Origin: Mesobacillus subterraneus
Lineage (GTDB): Bacteria > Bacillota > Bacilli > Bacillales > Cytobacillaceae
NCBI RefSeq assembly: GCF_020524355.2
Contig: NZ_CP129019.1
Location: forward strand, 744,001 to 808,000
Direction of reading: 5' to 3'
Length of the DNA: 64,000 bases
Shown here: in pieces, positions 50,731 through 61,024 of the stretch
How the letters are laid out: every line of letters begins with the position of its first letter
Numbering within the stretch: the first letter of the stretch is position 1
The notes under the pieces: model-generated
Told to the model about the DNA's origin: nothing
The model's input: the letters and a program-made list of their open reading frames with translations, nothing else
The model's database searches: none
Made by a program: the position numbers and the translations under genes

Positions 50731-50934
50731 TCATTCAATAGGTTTGGAACAGGCTGGACATAAATTTTTTGTATAGCTGCGCTGGATTTTTTCACCGCAA
50801 TTCCGGCAGGCTTTTATATTAACAGGCATATTGTCAATATCATTGGAAAACCCATAGCCAGTCCTGAAAAATTTCAATGCAGTGCCAGCGAGCAGTCCAG
50901 TAATCACACCTGTGATGATAATCGCGATCAGCAT
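50731..50934 (-). CDS. Small membrane protein with a zinc-ribbon tail, unknown function
   Basis: A 67-residue protein: one transmembrane helix at about 2-22, then a cytosolic tail with four cysteines in two CxxC pairs (CRNCGEKI and LCPACSKP), a rubredoxin-like zinc ribbon. ATG 50934 is preferred over an upstream TTG at 50967 because GGTGG stands at good distance. No family is recognised. Convergent with thrS. Confidence 0.7.
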   Translation of the reverse strand: MLIAIIITGVITGLLAGTALKFFRTGYGFSNDIDNMPVNIKACRNCGEKIQRSYTKNLCPACSKPIE

Positions 50935-51132
50935 TTGTCCACCAGCTTTCTTGTCTATTTCTACCAATAATTATAGCAAGAAATAAGGAATCAAGCGTGA
51001 CAAATTAGCATTTTGTTATGATTCCGCGACCTACCTTTTATAGATAAATTTAATTCTGCCTAAAAAAAGTATTGCACCACGTATTTCTATCTGATAAAAT
51101 ACTTTTTGTTGCAGTTAACGAAAGTGATTCGT

Positions 51133-51161
51133 TTGACACATTAATTTCTTTATGCTATATT
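51133..51161 (+). promoter_or_regulatory. Promoter of infC-rpmI-rplT
   Basis: TTGACA, 17-base spacer, TATATT; transcription would begin near 51168 and give a leader of about 260 bases. Confidence 0.85.
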
Positions 51162-51167
51162 AGCAAG

Positions 51168-51310
51168 AGTGAACTGAATACAAGTTTTAGGAAAGAAGAA
51201 GCACCCGCTTCTCACCTGGTTGACGCTATTTCAGCTGTTGGCAGGTATACGTAAACGTCTAATTATTTTGTTTCCGTAAGTGTGGGTGTCGTCGCCTGCA
51301 CTTTTTTTAT
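51168..51310 (+). ncRNA. L20 leader (ribosomal autoregulatory RNA)
   Basis: The leader contains the AGCACCCGCTTCTCACCTG stretch and GTTGACGC characteristic of the Bacillus infC/L20 leader, then a hairpin AAGTG...GGGTGTCGTCGCC...CACTT with a T run (51278-51308). L20 binding to this leader stops transcription early in B. subtilis (established); the same control is inferred here. Confidence 0.8.
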
Positions 51311-51426
51311 TGCAAAATAAAAACGGACTATATCGTATGTCATTGTGTGAGCTAGATAAAGGCTTTGTCCTTGCAATGTACTTCTTCTCCTTGACAATGT
51401 ATTCGATAAAACCCTGGAGGTGGCTA

Positions 51427-51950
51427 ATTATTAGCAAAGATGCGATGTTACTAAACGAGGGAATTCGTGCTCGCGAAATTCGTTTGATCGATCAAAATGG
51501 CGAGCAATTAGGAATTAAATCCAAAGCTGAGGCTCTTGAGATCGCAACGCGCGTAAATCTTGATCTTGTCCTTGTTGCTCCGAACGCGAAACCTCCTGTA
51601 GGCCGAATCATGGACTACGGAAAATTCAAGTTTGAACAGCAAAAGAAAGAAAAAGAAGCACGTAAGAACCAGAAAATCATCACAACTAAAGAAGTCCGTC
51701 TTAGTCCGTCAATTGATGAGCATGACTTTAACACGAAGTTGCGCAATGCTATCAAGTTCCTGGAAAAAGGCGATAAAGTTAAAGCATCAATCCGTTTTAA
51801 AGGGGCCGTGCTATAACTCATAAGGAAATCGGTCAGCGTGTTCTTGATCGCTTCTCTGAAGCTTGCAAAGAGGTAGCGACAATTGAATCACATCCAAAAA
51901 TGGATGGCTGAAGCATGTTCCTGGTACTAGCACCTAAAACTGAAAAGTAA
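51427..51950 (+). CDS. infC: Translation initiation factor IF-3 (frameshifted, in-frame stop as sequenced)
   Basis: Keeps 30S subunits apart and checks start codons. No ATG, GTG or TTG fits: the GGAGG at 51416-51420 is followed by ATT at 51427 or 51430, the rare start known for infC, which lets IF-3 control its own synthesis; I prefer 51427. The reading is normal ([21 protein letters not shown]) to SIRFKG, then two extra bases at 51802-51807 shift it in [10 protein letters not shown], and a TGA at 51909-51911 stands for Arg in MDGRSMFL. Corrected length 173 residues. Essential gene; error suspected. Confidence 0.93.
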
Positions 51951-51966
51951 CGAGGAGGAAGTCCCT

Positions 51967-52167
51967 ATGCCAAAAATGAAAACTCACCGCGGCACTGCCA
52001 AGCGTTTCAAGAAAACTGGAACTGGCAAGCTTAAGCGTTCACACGCTTACACTAGCCACTTATTTGCTAACAAGTCTACAAAGGCTAAGCGTAAGCTTCG
52101 CAAATCTGCAATCGTTTCAAAAGGCGATTTCAAACGTATTCGTCACATGCTTGACAACATTAAGTAA
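51967..52167 (+). CDS. rpmI: 50S ribosomal protein L35
   Basis: A 66-residue basic ribosomal protein ([21 protein letters not shown]...) of standard bacterial length, behind GAGGAGG. Middle gene of infC-rpmI-rplT. Confidence 0.97.
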   Translation: MPKMKTHRGTAKRFKKTGTGKLKRSHAYTSHLFANKSTKAKRKLRKSAIVSKGDFKRIRHMLDNIK

Positions 52168-52204
52168 AATCGAGCAATCTCGATTTATATAGGAGGGTAA
52201 TTAA

Positions 52205-52564
52205 ATGCCACGTGTAAAAGGCGGTACAGTTACGCGCAAGCGTCGTAAAAAAGTCATTAAATTAGCTAAAGGTTATTATGGTTCAAAACATACATTATAC
52301 AAAGTTGCTAACCAGCAGGTTATGAAATCCCTAATGTATGCATTCCGCGACCGTCGCCAGAAGAAGCGCGACTTCCGCAAACTTTGGATTGCTCGTATCA
52401 ACGCAGCAGCTCGCATGAACGGCCTTTCTTACAGCCGTATGATGCACGGCCTTAAGCTTGCAGGTATCGAAGTAAACCGCAAGATGCTTGCTGAACTTGC
52501 AGTAAGCGATGCTCAAGCATTCGCTCAATTGGCTGAAACAGCTAAGCAGCAGTTCAACAAGTAA
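52205..52564 (+). CDS. rplT: 50S ribosomal protein L20
   Basis: A 119-residue basic ribosomal protein binding 23S rRNA early in assembly; also the repressor of its own operon through the leader at 51168. Starts [19 protein letters not shown] behind AGGAGG. Ends infC-rpmI-rplT. Confidence 0.98.
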   Translation: MPRVKGGTVTRKRRKKVIKLAKGYYGSKHTLYKVANQQVMKSLMYAFRDRRQKKRDFRKLWIARINAAARMNGLSYSRMMHGLKLAGIEVNRKMLAELAVSDAQAFAQLAETAKQQFNK

Positions 52565-52580
52565 TTAAATCGATAAGATG

Positions 52581-52610
52581 AACCATTCTCATTTTGAGAG
52601 TGGTTTTTTC
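52581..52610 (+). terminator. Terminator of infC-rpmI-rplT
   Basis: AACCATTCTC / GAGAGTGGTT stem (one G-T pair), 5-nt loop, T run. Confidence 0.85.
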
Positions 52611-52659
52611 TTTTTATAAGATATAATGATTTCAAAGAACTTAAAGAGGACGTGAAGAT

Positions 52660-52935
52660 GTGGGGATATGGAGTTTGGCCGGCTTGATTGCAGTCATGAA
52701 CCTTGCGGGCTTTTTTATCATGGGAATGGATAAAAAGCGGGCAAGAAACAATCATTATCGAATAAGCGAAAAAACACTATGGAATGTTGCTTTTTTGGGA
52801 GGAGCAATCGGGGCAACTGCTGGTATGAAGCATTACAGGCATAAGACGAAGCATGCTCAGTTTAAATATGGGTTGCCGCTCCTTGCTATAATAGAGATTG
52901 GTATTTTTACATATTTATTTAAGCTTTTGGCATAA
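52660..52935 (+). CDS. ysdA: DUF1294 family membrane protein
   Basis: A 91-residue protein with three hydrophobic segments (about 5-22, 40-58, 72-90) and the MGMDKKRAR and HKTKHAQFKYGLP motifs of the DUF1294 family. Function unknown. GTG start at 52660 with AGAGGA before it; the ATG at 52658 is out of frame. Position after rplT matches B. subtilis ysdA. Confidence 0.85.
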   Translation: MGIWSLAGLIAVMNLAGFFIMGMDKKRARNNHYRISEKTLWNVAFLGGAIGATAGMKHYRHKTKHAQFKYGLPLLAIIEIGIFTYLFKLLA

Positions 52936-52993
52936 CAGCTTGTATGATTCTATAAGCTAGAAGCAACAAAGATTAAGCAGGCAGGTGACAAGA

Positions 52994-53566
52994 ATGGATG
53001 ATGCGTGGTCAATGCTGCTGATCATTATGGAATCTGGAGGCTGGTATGCACCAGTATTGTTTATATTGTTTCATGTCTTCCGGCAATTTGTATTCATACC
53101 TCCTGCCGTTGTCTGTATCGCTGGAGGTTTAATGTTCGGGGTTGTACTGGGAATCGTATACTCACTGCTCGGTTTGTCAGGAGCAAGTATCTTATTCTAC
53201 TTTTTAATGAGACAGATTCCAGAAATGATGAACAAGTTAAGCAGGCTGAAAAAAAGGCTGGTAGGGCGCTTCAGGAATCTGAACGTTCCCCAGGTCGCGC
53301 TGTTAAGACTTGTGCCGGTGATTCATTACCAGCTGCTAAGCTTTTGCCTTTACGAGCGGAAAAGTAGTTTTAAAGACTTTATGTTTGCTTCATTTCTCGC
53401 GAATATTCCATTCGTCATCTTTTATACGATATTCGGGGAGTATATCGGAGAATTCGGCTCACTGACAGGGCTGTTTCTGATGATTATATTTTTGCTGTTG
53501 GCCTATTTGCTGCGTGAGAAAATTACGTTCATTAAATGGCATGAATTTTTTGATAGAACAACATAA
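52994..53566 (+). CDS. TVP38/TMEM64 (VTT domain) membrane protein
   Basis: A 190-residue protein with about five helices and the VTT/DedA-like signature GGLMFGVVLGIVYSLLG, followed by a re-entrant LLRLVPVIHYQLLSFCLYE segment. Family members help lipid scrambling or vesicle traffic in other organisms; bacterial roles are unclear. ATG at 52994 follows AGGTGAC. It is an extra gene compared with the B. subtilis ysdA-ysdB arrangement. Confidence 0.85.
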   Translation: MDDAWSMLLIIMESGGWYAPVLFILFHVFRQFVFIPPAVVCIAGGLMFGVVLGIVYSLLGLSGASILFYFLMRQIPEMMNKLSRLKKRLVGRFRNLNVPQVALLRLVPVIHYQLLSFCLYERKSSFKDFMFASFLANIPFVIFYTIFGEYIGEFGSLTGLFLMIIFLLLAYLLREKITFIKWHEFFDRTT

Positions 53567-53567
53567 G

Positions 53568-53602
53568 AAAAAGGCGTCCGGAAATTTTCCGGACGCCTTT
53601 TT
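53568..53602. terminator. Bidirectional terminator between the VTT gene and ysdB
   Basis: Long GC-rich stem AAGGCGTCCGGAAA / TTTCCGGACGCCTT with A and T runs on either side of two convergent genes. Confidence 0.88.
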
Positions 53603-53606
53603 CATT

Positions 53607-54008
53607 TTATATCTCATCATCCTGGTCATGAGTTGCCATGAACTCCTTAATCGGGCTTTTCCAGTCGATTTTTGCCACAGGATAGCTCTCACGGATTTTC
53701 CGTTCTATGAATTGGAAATCCTCCAGGACGAGCCCTTTTAATGCTGACGTCTTCTTAGGCCAAATGAAAATGGAAACGACCTCAAAAGCAGACGGAGTTG
53801 TACCTAAATACTTTTCGCCCTCAAATAAAACACCCTTATATGTTAATAAGAAATTCTTGCGGACATTGTCTGCATCATCCAATAAGAAAAAACGCTTCTG
53901 CTCATGAGCAAGCTCCAGTTTCCTTTTTGGGTGGAATAAATACTTCACCGCGCTGTATATTAGAAAAATGAATAACAGTAAGAAAATAAGACGTAAAAGC
54001 AGAATCAT
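53607..54008 (-). CDS. ysdB: Sigma-W pathway protein YsdB
   Basis: A 133-residue protein with one N-terminal transmembrane helix (about 3-23) and a soluble C-terminal domain (LELAHEQKRFFLLDDADNVRKNF region). In B. subtilis ysdB affects activation of the envelope-stress factor sigma-W. Position after rplT and ysdA matches. GGAGGGG precedes its start on the minus strand. Confidence 0.88.
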   Translation of the reverse strand: MILLLRLIFLLLFIFLIYSAVKYLFHPKRKLELAHEQKRFFLLDDADNVRKNFLLTYKGVLFEGEKYLGTTPSAFEVVSIFIWPKKTSALKGLVLEDFQFIERKIRESYPVAKIDWKSPIKEFMATHDQDDEI

Positions 54009-54119
54009 GACTGCCCCTCCAATGCGAACTTTCCTTATTTACGTATGAGATTGTAAATAGTTTCAACAATTTTATAATTGATTTATACTTTTTTTAGGAT
54101 GAAGAATGAGATTTGGCGA

Positions 54120-54280
54120 TTCGGACAGATTTTGGGTGAATCAGAAGAAAGTCGATGTCTGAAGTCAGGTCAAGTTCGGACAGGTTTGGAAAAGGCGAGA
54201 AAGTTGTCCGAAGTCAGAGTAAGTTCGGACAGGATTGAAGGAAAGCGCGAGAAAGCTGTCCGAAGTCAGAAACTTAATCA
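54120..54280. repeat. Second locus of the TGTCCGAA hairpin element
   Basis: Two complete hairpins have the same geometry as the big array: TGTCTGAA or TGTCCGAA, 11 bases beginning GTCAG, TTCGGACA (54156-54182 and 54205-54231). A third left arm is at 54257, exactly 52 bases after the second. Linkers differ from the 22-kb array. 54009-54314 holds no gene. Confidence 0.85.
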
Positions 54281-54314
54281 TTTAGTCAACAAATTCATAA
54301 GATGGAGCTGAAAA

Positions 54315-54806
54315 ATGAACACAACAACCCTTTTTAAAATGCAAAAAGCACTCGATAGTCATATTGAATCGCAACATGGTCTTGAAAATGAAGATTTATT
54401 TGATCGAAAGGTCCTCTCGCTGCTTGTTGAAATTGGCGAACTTGCTAACGAGACTAGATGTTTCAAGTTTTGGAGTGTGAAGCCTGCCTCCGAAAGAGAT
54501 GTCATCCTCGAGGAGTTTGTTGATGGAGTTCATTTTATATTGTCCTTGGGGATTGAGTGTGGTTTTGAGGACCTGGAGACAATCATGCAAAGCCAACTGG
54601 ATGAGTTTGACGCTACCAAGCAGTTCCTTGCTATTTACGAGTACGCCCAGGAATTCAGGAACAGCCGCAGCAAAGAAGATTATGTCCAATTATTCCAAGG
54701 CTACCTGAAGCTTGCCCAGTTGCTCGGTTTGAACGAGGATCAAATTGAACAGGCATATATTAAGAAAAATGAAGTAAATTATGATAGGCAGCAAAAAGGC
54801 TATTAG
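54315..54806 (+). CDS. Dimeric dUTP diphosphatase (all-alpha NTP pyrophosphatase)
   Basis: Hydrolyses dUTP to dUMP and keeps uracil out of DNA. A 163-residue all-helical protein of the dimeric dUTPase/MazG-like superfamily with the metal-binding pattern EIGELANE (near 38-45) and EEFVDGVHF (near 66-74). ATG at 54315 follows GGAGCTG. It lies between ysdB and ysdC. Confidence 0.9.
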   Translation: MNTTTLFKMQKALDSHIESQHGLENEDLFDRKVLSLLVEIGELANETRCFKFWSVKPASERDVILEEFVDGVHFILSLGIECGFEDLETIMQSQLDEFDATKQFLAIYEYAQEFRNSRSKEDYVQLFQGYLKLAQLLGLNEDQIEQAYIKKNEVNYDRQQKGY

Positions 54807-54881
54807 GCAGAATTTTTTGTACAATACCCCGCATGTCTAGTATAATAGGTTTGGAAACTACATATTAAGGGAGTCGAAATA

Positions 54882-55967
54882 ATGGCGAAATTAGATGAAA
54901 CTTTAACAATGCTAAAAGATTTAACCGATGCCAAAGGCATTCCCGGCAATGAGCGTGAGCCAAGAGAAGTAATGAAGAAATACATAACTCCATTCGCTGA
55001 TGAAGTGACTACGGACGGCCTTGGCAGTCTGGTTGCCAAGAAAGTCGGCAATGAGAATGGACCGAAGATCATGGTTGCCGGCCATCTTGACGAAGTTGGC
55101 TTCATGGTGACAAGCATCGATGACAAAGGATTCATCCGCTTCCAGACAGTCGGTGGCTGGTGGAGCCAGGTTATGCTTGCACAACGCGTGACAATCGTTA
55201 CACGCAAAGGGGAAATCACTGGGGTAATCGGTTCTAAACCGCCTCACATCCTTCCTCCAGAAGCACGAAAAAAGCCAGTTGATATCAAGGATATGTTCAT
55301 CGATATTGGTGCTTCAAGCCGTGACGAAGTGAAGGAATGGGGAGTCACTCCTGGGGACATGGTTGTTCCTTACTTCGAATTCACTGTTATGAATAATGAG
55401 AAAATGCTTCTTGCTAAAGCATGGGATAACCGCATCGGCTGCGCCATTGCAATCGATGTCCTTAAGGGGCTTAAAGATGCAGAACATCCAAACGTTGTAT
55501 ACGGAGTTGGAACAGTTCAGGAAGAAGTTGGCCTTCGCGGCGCGAAAACTTCTGCTCAAATGATCCAGCCTGACATCGCTTTCGGCGTTGATGTCGGGAT
55601 TGCTGGAGATACTCCAGGCGTTACTGAAAAAGAAGCGCTTAGCAAAATGGGTGACGGACCACAGATCATCATCTATGACGCATCGATGGTATCCCACAAG
55701 GGACTTCGTGATTTTGTGACAGACCTGGCTGATGAATTGAACATTCCATATCAGTTCGATGCAGTTGCAGGCGGAGGAACAGACTCTGGTGCTATCCATC
55801 TGACACACCGAGGTGTACCAGCGCTGTCCATCACAATTGCGACACGCTACATCCACTCACACGCAGCGATGCTTCACCGCGACGACTACGAAAATGCTGT
55901 AAAGCTGATTGTAGAAGTCATCAAGCGTCTAGATAAAGAAACAGTTGAAAAGATTACATTCGAGTAA
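54882..55967 (+). CDS. ysdC: M42 family aminopeptidase
   Basis: A 361-residue cobalt/zinc aminopeptidase of the M42 family (glutamyl aminopeptidase/endoglucanase-like) with a PDZ-like insert. Metal ligands are visible in [10 protein letters not shown] (His near 67), AWDNRIGC (Asp near 183), [10 protein letters not shown] (Glu pair near 214) and the final IATRYIHSH (His near 323). Starts [14 protein letters not shown] behind AAGGGAG. Confidence 0.93.
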   Translation: MAKLDETLTMLKDLTDAKGIPGNEREPREVMKKYITPFADEVTTDGLGSLVAKKVGNENGPKIMVAGHLDEVGFMVTSIDDKGFIRFQTVGGWWSQVMLAQRVTIVTRKGEITGVIGSKPPHILPPEARKKPVDIKDMFIDIGASSRDEVKEWGVTPGDMVVPYFEFTVMNNEKMLLAKAWDNRIGCAIAIDVLKGLKDAEHPNVVYGVGTVQEEVGLRGAKTSAQMIQPDIAFGVDVGIAGDTPGVTEKEALSKMGDGPQIIIYDASMVSHKGLRDFVTDLADELNIPYQFDAVAGGGTDSGAIHLTHRGVPALSITIATRYIHSHAAMLHRDDYENAVKLIVEVIKRLDKETVEKITFE

Positions 55968-55974
55968 TTAAGTA

Positions 55975-56016
55975 AGTCCAGAAATCAGTGAAAACTGGGT
56001 TTCTGGACTTTTTTTT
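55975..56016 (+). terminator. Terminator of ysdC
   Basis: 10-bp stem AGTCCAGAAA / TTTCTGGACT, 15-nt loop, T run. Confidence 0.85.
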
Positions 56017-56051
56017 CCATAAGCTCCCCTGCAAAAATCGTGCTTAAGCAC

Positions 56052-56080
56052 AAAAAAACTCCTCAAAGTGGAGGAGTTCT
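56052..56080 (-). terminator. Terminator of sspI
   Basis: AACTCCTC / GAGGAGTT stem; on the minus strand a run of seven T follows. Confidence 0.82.
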
Positions 56081-56087
56081 TTCGTGT

Positions 56088-56303
56088 TTATTGCTTTCCT
56101 TTTAATCCATCTTCCAATGCGTTCAGCATTTCCTGCTTTTCTTCCTCTGAGGCGTTCTGCCAGATGACTTCGAACAAAACTCCAAGTCCGGGAAGCATTT
56201 TTTCCTCGCCGTTTTGAATGGCGTCGACGATTGTATCTTTAAGCTCGTCCTGTGAATTTCCTGCTACATTAGTAATGACAGCATTCCTAAGGTTTAAGTT
56301 CAT
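56088..56303 (-). CDS. sspI: Small acid-soluble spore protein I
   Basis: A 71-residue minor spore protein, starting [16 protein letters not shown], made in the forespore in B. subtilis. Length and sequence match SspI. It diverges from ysgA, as in B. subtilis, and is strong evidence that the organism sporulates. Confidence 0.95.
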   Translation of the reverse strand: MNLNLRNAVITNVAGNSQDELKDTIVDAIQNGEEKMLPGLGVLFEVIWQNASEEEKQEMLNALEDGLKGKQ

Positions 56304-56427
56304 CCTTTGCTTAAACTCCTTTCAAATTGCCAAGATGGTTATAGGATGAACAATTTTGGTTTTATTATGTATCTGTTTTGAGCTATAATAGTAAAATTGA
56401 ACAAGACAAAACAAAGGAGAGCCAGAG

Positions 56428-57183
56428 TTGAAGTACATTCAATCTGATAAAAATCCGCAAGTGAAGCAATGGAAGAAATTATTGACGCGAAAGGAACGCG
56501 ACAAATCCGGTATGTTCCTTGTCGAGGGCTTCCATTTAGTTGAAGAAGCGCTTATGCAAAAAGAAAATGTTGAGGAAATCATTTTAAGTGAAAAAACCGA
56601 ATTGCCGCATGGACTGGATTACGGTTCCATTCCTGTTACGGTTGTAACGGATGAAATCAGCAGGCAGCTTGCTGACACGGAGACAACTCAGGGTATATTT
56701 GCTGTATGCCAGCAGCCTAAGAACTCAGAAACAAATGGAAAAAGATTTTTGCTGATCGATTCCGTCCAGGATCCGGGTAACCTTGGCACGATGATTCGGA
56801 CGGCTGATGCGGCCGGAATTGATGCTGTCATTGTAGGGAAGGGCAGTGTCGACATTTACAATCCCAAGGTATTGCGCTCTGCGCAGGGAAGCCATTTCCA
56901 TTTGCCGGTTTTAAGTGGCGACCTTTCACAGTGGATGAACAAGCTTCAAGCTGAAAACATCCCGGTTTATGGAACGGCCCTTGAAAATGGTGTTGTTTTT
57001 ACCGAGGCTGAAAAGGGGGAAACCTTCGCACTGCTTGTAGGAAATGAAGGAAGCGGTGTAAACAAAGATCTTCTGGCAAAAACAACAAAAAACCTTTATA
57101 TCCCGATATACGGTAAAAGTGAATCACTGAATGTCGCTGTCGCGGCAGGGATTTTGCTATATTATTTAAAAACAGCAAAATAG
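56428..57183 (+). CDS. ysgA: TrmH/SpoU family RNA 2'-O-methyltransferase
   Basis: A 251-residue SPOUT methyltransferase with an N-terminal L30e-like substrate-binding domain (about 1-95) and a C-terminal knot. The three SpoU motifs are present: NLGTMIRTADAAG (near 120), LVGNEGSGV (near 200) and IPIYGKSESLNVAVAAG (near 220-236). Probably methylates ribose in rRNA; the position is unknown. TTG start at 56428 behind AAGGAGAG. Confidence 0.93.
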   Translation: MKYIQSDKNPQVKQWKKLLTRKERDKSGMFLVEGFHLVEEALMQKENVEEIILSEKTELPHGLDYGSIPVTVVTDEISRQLADTETTQGIFAVCQQPKNSETNGKRFLLIDSVQDPGNLGTMIRTADAAGIDAVIVGKGSVDIYNPKVLRSAQGSHFHLPVLSGDLSQWMNKLQAENIPVYGTALENGVVFTEAEKGETFALLVGNEGSGVNKDLLAKTTKNLYIPIYGKSESLNVAVAAGILLYYLKTAK

Positions 57184-57196
57184 GCTCTAAAACCAT

Positions 57197-57225
57197 TTGA
57201 TACTGCGCCAAGATTATAATATAAT
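57197..57225 (+). promoter_or_regulatory. Promoter of pheST
   Basis: TTGATA, 17-base spacer, TATAAT. Confidence 0.75.
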
Positions 57226-57234
57226 AAACAGCAA

Positions 57235-57515
57235 AAATAATATTATAAAAACGATGACGGAGAAAAGTAGCTTGAAGTGGCTATCCAGGGAGAAAATGCC
57301 GATGACTGGGAGCATTTTTATGGATCAGACAAGCGAAGTTCACCTCCTGAGTTGGCATCGGGACCGCTTTTTAGAAGCGTAAAGATGCATCGGCACAAAG
57401 CCGTTATCTCAATGAAGCGAACATGTAATACATAACTGTATTGCCTGTTAAAAAGGGTGGTACCGCGAAACCTCAGACCTCGTCCCTTTATCAGGGATGA
57501 GGTCTTTTTGTGTTC
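57235..57515 (+). ncRNA. T-box riboswitch (phenylalanine) of pheST
   Basis: AGGGTGGTACCGCG at 57454-57467 is the canonical T-box, followed by terminator AGACCTC-GTCCCT / AGGGAT-GAGGTCT (57475-57505) and a T run. The specifier loop contains phenylalanine codon TTC at 57339-57341 (GAAGTTCACC). Confidence 0.95.
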
Positions 57516-57546
57516 AAAAAAGAAGAATATGAAGGAGGATTTACCA

Positions 57547-58584
57547 ATGCAGGATCGTTTGAAAGAACTGCAGGCTGAGGCACTTGAAAAAGTCGCAGCA
57601 GCAGCTGACCTTAAAGAATTGAATGATGTCCGCGTTTCCTATCTTGGAAAAAAGGGTCCAATCACAGAAGTACTAAAGGGAATGGGAAAGTTATCAGCAG
57701 AAGAAAGGCTGAAAATGGGTGCTCTGGCTAATGAAGTCCGTGATGCGATTTCAGGCCAGATTGAGGTTAAGCAGAAGGAACTTGAGGAAGCAGCGGTCCA
57801 AAAACAATTGGCAGCTGAGCAAATCGACGTGACTCTTCCTGGAAGACCTGTTAAAACTGGCAGCCATCATCCTCTTACAAGCATCATTGAAGAAATCGAA
57901 GACCTTTTCATCGGCATGGGCTACACAGTCGAAGAAGGACCTGAAGTTGAAAAGGACTATTATAACTTTGAAGCGCTGAATCTTCCGAAGGGACATCCCG
58001 CTCGTGATATGCAGGATTCTTTCTACATTACAGAAGAGACATTGATGCGCACACATACATCTCCTGTTCAGGCAAGGACGATGGAAAAGCACCAGGGCAA
58101 GGGTCCTGTAAAAATCATCTGCCCGGGCAAGGTTTATCGCCGTGATAACGACGATGCAACACACTCACATCAGTTCATGCAAATTGAAGGGCTTGTCATC
58201 GATGAGAATGTAAGAATGAGCGATTTGAAAGGAACACTTGAAGTTTTTGCAAAGAAGATGTTCGGTGATGATCGTGAAATCCGACTGCGCCCTAGCTTCT
58301 TCCCTTTCACTGAGCCATCAGTCGAAATGGATATCTCTTGTAAAATTTGCGGGGGAGCAGGCTGCAGCGTATGTAAAAGAACTGGCTGGATCGAGATTCT
58401 TGGAGCAGGGATGGTCCACCCGAATGTTCTCGAAATGGCAGGATATGATTCGAAGAAATACACTGGATTCGCATTTGGAATGGGACCTGAACGTATTGCG
58501 ATGCTTAAATATGGAGTCGATGACATCCGACATTTCTATACAAACGATGTCCGTTTCTTGAAGCAATTTTCAGTTGAAGAATAA
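57547..58584 (+). CDS. pheS: Phenylalanine--tRNA ligase subunit alpha
   Basis: Catalytic subunit of the heterotetrameric synthetase. The 345 residues have the N-terminal coiled coil (about 1-85) and class II motifs, with [31 protein letters not shown] and [13 protein letters not shown] intact. ATG at 57547 lies behind AAGGAGG; an upstream in-frame start would be inside the T-box. Followed by pheT after 19 bases. Confidence 0.97.
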   Translation: MQDRLKELQAEALEKVAAAADLKELNDVRVSYLGKKGPITEVLKGMGKLSAEERLKMGALANEVRDAISGQIEVKQKELEEAAVQKQLAAEQIDVTLPGRPVKTGSHHPLTSIIEEIEDLFIGMGYTVEEGPEVEKDYYNFEALNLPKGHPARDMQDSFYITEETLMRTHTSPVQARTMEKHQGKGPVKIICPGKVYRRDNDDATHSHQFMQIEGLVIDENVRMSDLKGTLEVFAKKMFGDDREIRLRPSFFPFTEPSVEMDISCKICGGAGCSVCKRTGWIEILGAGMVHPNVLEMAGYDSKKYTGFAFGMGPERIAMLKYGVDDIRHFYTNDVRFLKQFSVEE

Positions 58585-58603
58585 GGATTAGGAGGGTAAA
58601 ACC

Positions 58604-61018
58604 ATGTTGGTATCATATAAATGGCTGCAGGAATATATCGATTTGGAAGGCGTATCTGCTGAAGAGCTTGCTGAAAAAATCACGAAGAGCGGCATAGAGG
58701 TTGAAGGTGTAGAAAAGTTAAACGAGGGCATGAGTGGAATAGTGGTTGGCCATGTGCTTGAATGCGAAAAGCATCCGAATGCAGAAAAATTGAACAAAAC
58801 ACTAGTTGATCTTGGCAACGGTGAACCGGTTCAAATCATCTGTGGCGCTCCAAATGTCGGCAAAGGACAGAAGGTTGCTGTTGCAACAGTTGGAGCCGTA
58901 CTTCCTGGCAACTTCAAGATTAAGAAAGCGAAACTGCGCGGCGAAGAATCCCACGGGATGATCTGCTCGCTTCAGGAGCTTGGAATCGAAGGAAAGCTGG
59001 CACCAAAAGAGTATGCTGAGGGGATTTTTAACTTCACTCCGGAAACAGAAATTGGTCAGGATGCGCTAGAAGTCCTTAACAGGGATGACGAGATCCTTGA
59101 GCTGGGCTTGACGCCAAACCGTGCTGATGCGATGAGTATGCTTGGTGTAGCATATGAAGTGGGGGCAATCCTTGGAAAGGATGTCAAGCTTCCCAATCCA
59201 CAGCCTAAGACTTCTTCGGAACAGGCAAGCGACTATATTAACGTAACGGTAGAGGCAAAAGAAGATAATCCCCTCTACGTTGCCAAAGTAGTCAAAAATG
59301 TAAAGGTTGGTCCATCACCGGTCTGGCTTCAAACAAGGTTGATGGCTGCTGGCATCCGTCCTCACAATAATGTAGTTGATATCACGAACTTTATTCTTTT
59401 GGAGTACGGACAACCGCTTCACGCATTCGATTACGATAAGCTAGGCTCAAAAGAAATCCTTGTCCGCCGTGCAAAAGATGGCGAAGTGATTGAAACGCTT
59501 GATGATGTTAAGCGTACATTGACTCCAGACCATCTTGTCATCACGAACGGAACTGAGCCTGTGGCGCTTGCGGGTGTTATGGGCGGAGCGAATTCCGAGG
59601 TAGGCAATGATACAACGACTGTCCTGCTTGAATCCGCTTATTTTACAGGCGGTGCCATCCGAAAGGCATCCAAGGACCATGGATTAAGAAGTGAAGCAAG
59701 CTCACGCTACGAAAAAGGTGTGGATCCTGAAAGAGTTCGACCAGCTGCAGAACGTGCAGCTGAATTAATGATTCAGTTAGCTGGCGGAGAACTTCTTGGA
59801 GGCGTTGTCGAGGCAAATTCACTCGAAGTTAAGCCAGCTGTTGTTTCAACTACACTTGGAAAAATCAATAAAGTTCTGGGAACTGACCTCGTAATGGTGC
59901 AGGTTGAGGACATTTTTGCCTCTCTGAAGTTCGGAACATCTGTTGATAATGACACCATCACAGTAACAGTACCTAGCCGACGCGGTGACATCACGATTGA
60001 AGAGGATCTTATAGAAGAAGTTGGCCGTTTGTTTGGTTATGATAACTTGCCAACAACACTTCCTGTAGGCCCATCGACACCAGGACATTTATCGGAGTAT
60101 CAGAAAAAGCGCCGACTTGTCCGTCGCTACATGGAAGGTGCAGGACTTTATCAGGCAGTCACGTATTCCCTTACAAGCGCGGAAAAAGCTACACAGTACG
60201 CATTGGATCAGCGCGAGCCTGTTGAACTGGCGATGCCAATGAGCGAAGACCGCAGCTTGCTGCGCTTAAGTATCGTACCTCAACTTCTTGAAGTATTGAA
60301 ATATAATATCGCTCGTCAGACTGAAAGTTTCGCTGTTTATGAAACGGGGGCTGTCTTCCTGAAAAACAGCAATGAAGACCTGCCTGAAGAACGCGAACAT
60401 CTAGCTGCCGCGGTAACTGGCCTATGGGAAAGCCATCCTTGGCAAGGGGAGAAGAAGCCTGTTGACTTCTTCGTCCTTAAAGGAATCGTTGAAGGGTTAT
60501 TTGCAAAGCTGGGACTTGAAAGCCAGTTAGATTTCGTGAAGGCTGAGCTTGATGGGTTGCACCCTGGACGCACGGCTGAAATTTTGCTGAATGGCAATGT
60601 TATCGGCTTCATCGGCCAGGTTCATCCAACCATGCAAAAATCACTCGATCTGAAAGAAACTTATGTATTCGAACTGTCGCTTAAGTCTTTATTGGAAGCA
60701 GAAACAGCACCGCTTCAGTACACAGCAATCCCTCGCTTCCCGTCGATCTCAAGGGATATTGCGCTTGTTGTTGAAAAAGCAACTGCTGCCGGTGATCTGG
60801 AGAAGATTATCACAGAAGCCGGGGGATCATTATTAAAAGAAGTGCATGTTTTTGACCTGTACGAAGGAGAAAAGATGGAACAAGGCAAGAAATCCCTTGC
60901 GTTCTCACTGAAATACTTCGATCCAGAAAAAACACTGACAGACGAAGACATTGCAAAAGCACACAATAAAGTCCTTGCAGCTCTTGAAGAAAAAGCTGGA
61001 GCAGTATTAAGAGGATAA
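58604..61018 (+). CDS. pheT: Phenylalanine--tRNA ligase subunit beta
   Basis: Partner subunit, 804 residues. In order: EMAP-like tRNA-binding domain (about 40-155), B3/B4 editing domain (about 210-385), B5 domain (about 405-475), catalytic-like core (about 480-690) and the C-terminal ferredoxin-fold anticodon-binding domain (about 710-802). GGAGGG precedes the ATG. Forms pheST with pheS under one T-box. Confidence 0.97.
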   Translation: MLVSYKWLQEYIDLEGVSAEELAEKITKSGIEVEGVEKLNEGMSGIVVGHVLECEKHPNAEKLNKTLVDLGNGEPVQIICGAPNVGKGQKVAVATVGAVLPGNFKIKKAKLRGEESHGMICSLQELGIEGKLAPKEYAEGIFNFTPETEIGQDALEVLNRDDEILELGLTPNRADAMSMLGVAYEVGAILGKDVKLPNPQPKTSSEQASDYINVTVEAKEDNPLYVAKVVKNVKVGPSPVWLQTRLMAAGIRPHNNVVDITNFILLEYGQPLHAFDYDKLGSKEILVRRAKDGEVIETLDDVKRTLTPDHLVITNGTEPVALAGVMGGANSEVGNDTTTVLLESAYFTGGAIRKASKDHGLRSEASSRYEKGVDPERVRPAAERAAELMIQLAGGELLGGVVEANSLEVKPAVVSTTLGKINKVLGTDLVMVQVEDIFASLKFGTSVDNDTITVTVPSRRGDITIEEDLIEEVGRLFGYDNLPTTLPVGPSTPGHLSEYQKKRRLVRRYMEGAGLYQAVTYSLTSAEKATQYALDQREPVELAMPMSEDRSLLRLSIVPQLLEVLKYNIARQTESFAVYETGAVFLKNSNEDLPEEREHLAAAVTGLWESHPWQGEKKPVDFFVLKGIVEGLFAKLGLESQLDFVKAELDGLHPGRTAEILLNGNVIGFIGQVHPTMQKSLDLKETYVFELSLKSLLEAETAPLQYTAIPRFPSISRDIALVVEKATAAGDLEKIITEAGGSLLKEVHVFDLYEGEKMEQGKKSLAFSLKYFDPEKTLTDEDIAKAHNKVLAALEEKAGAVLRG

Positions 61019-61024
61019 ATGTAA

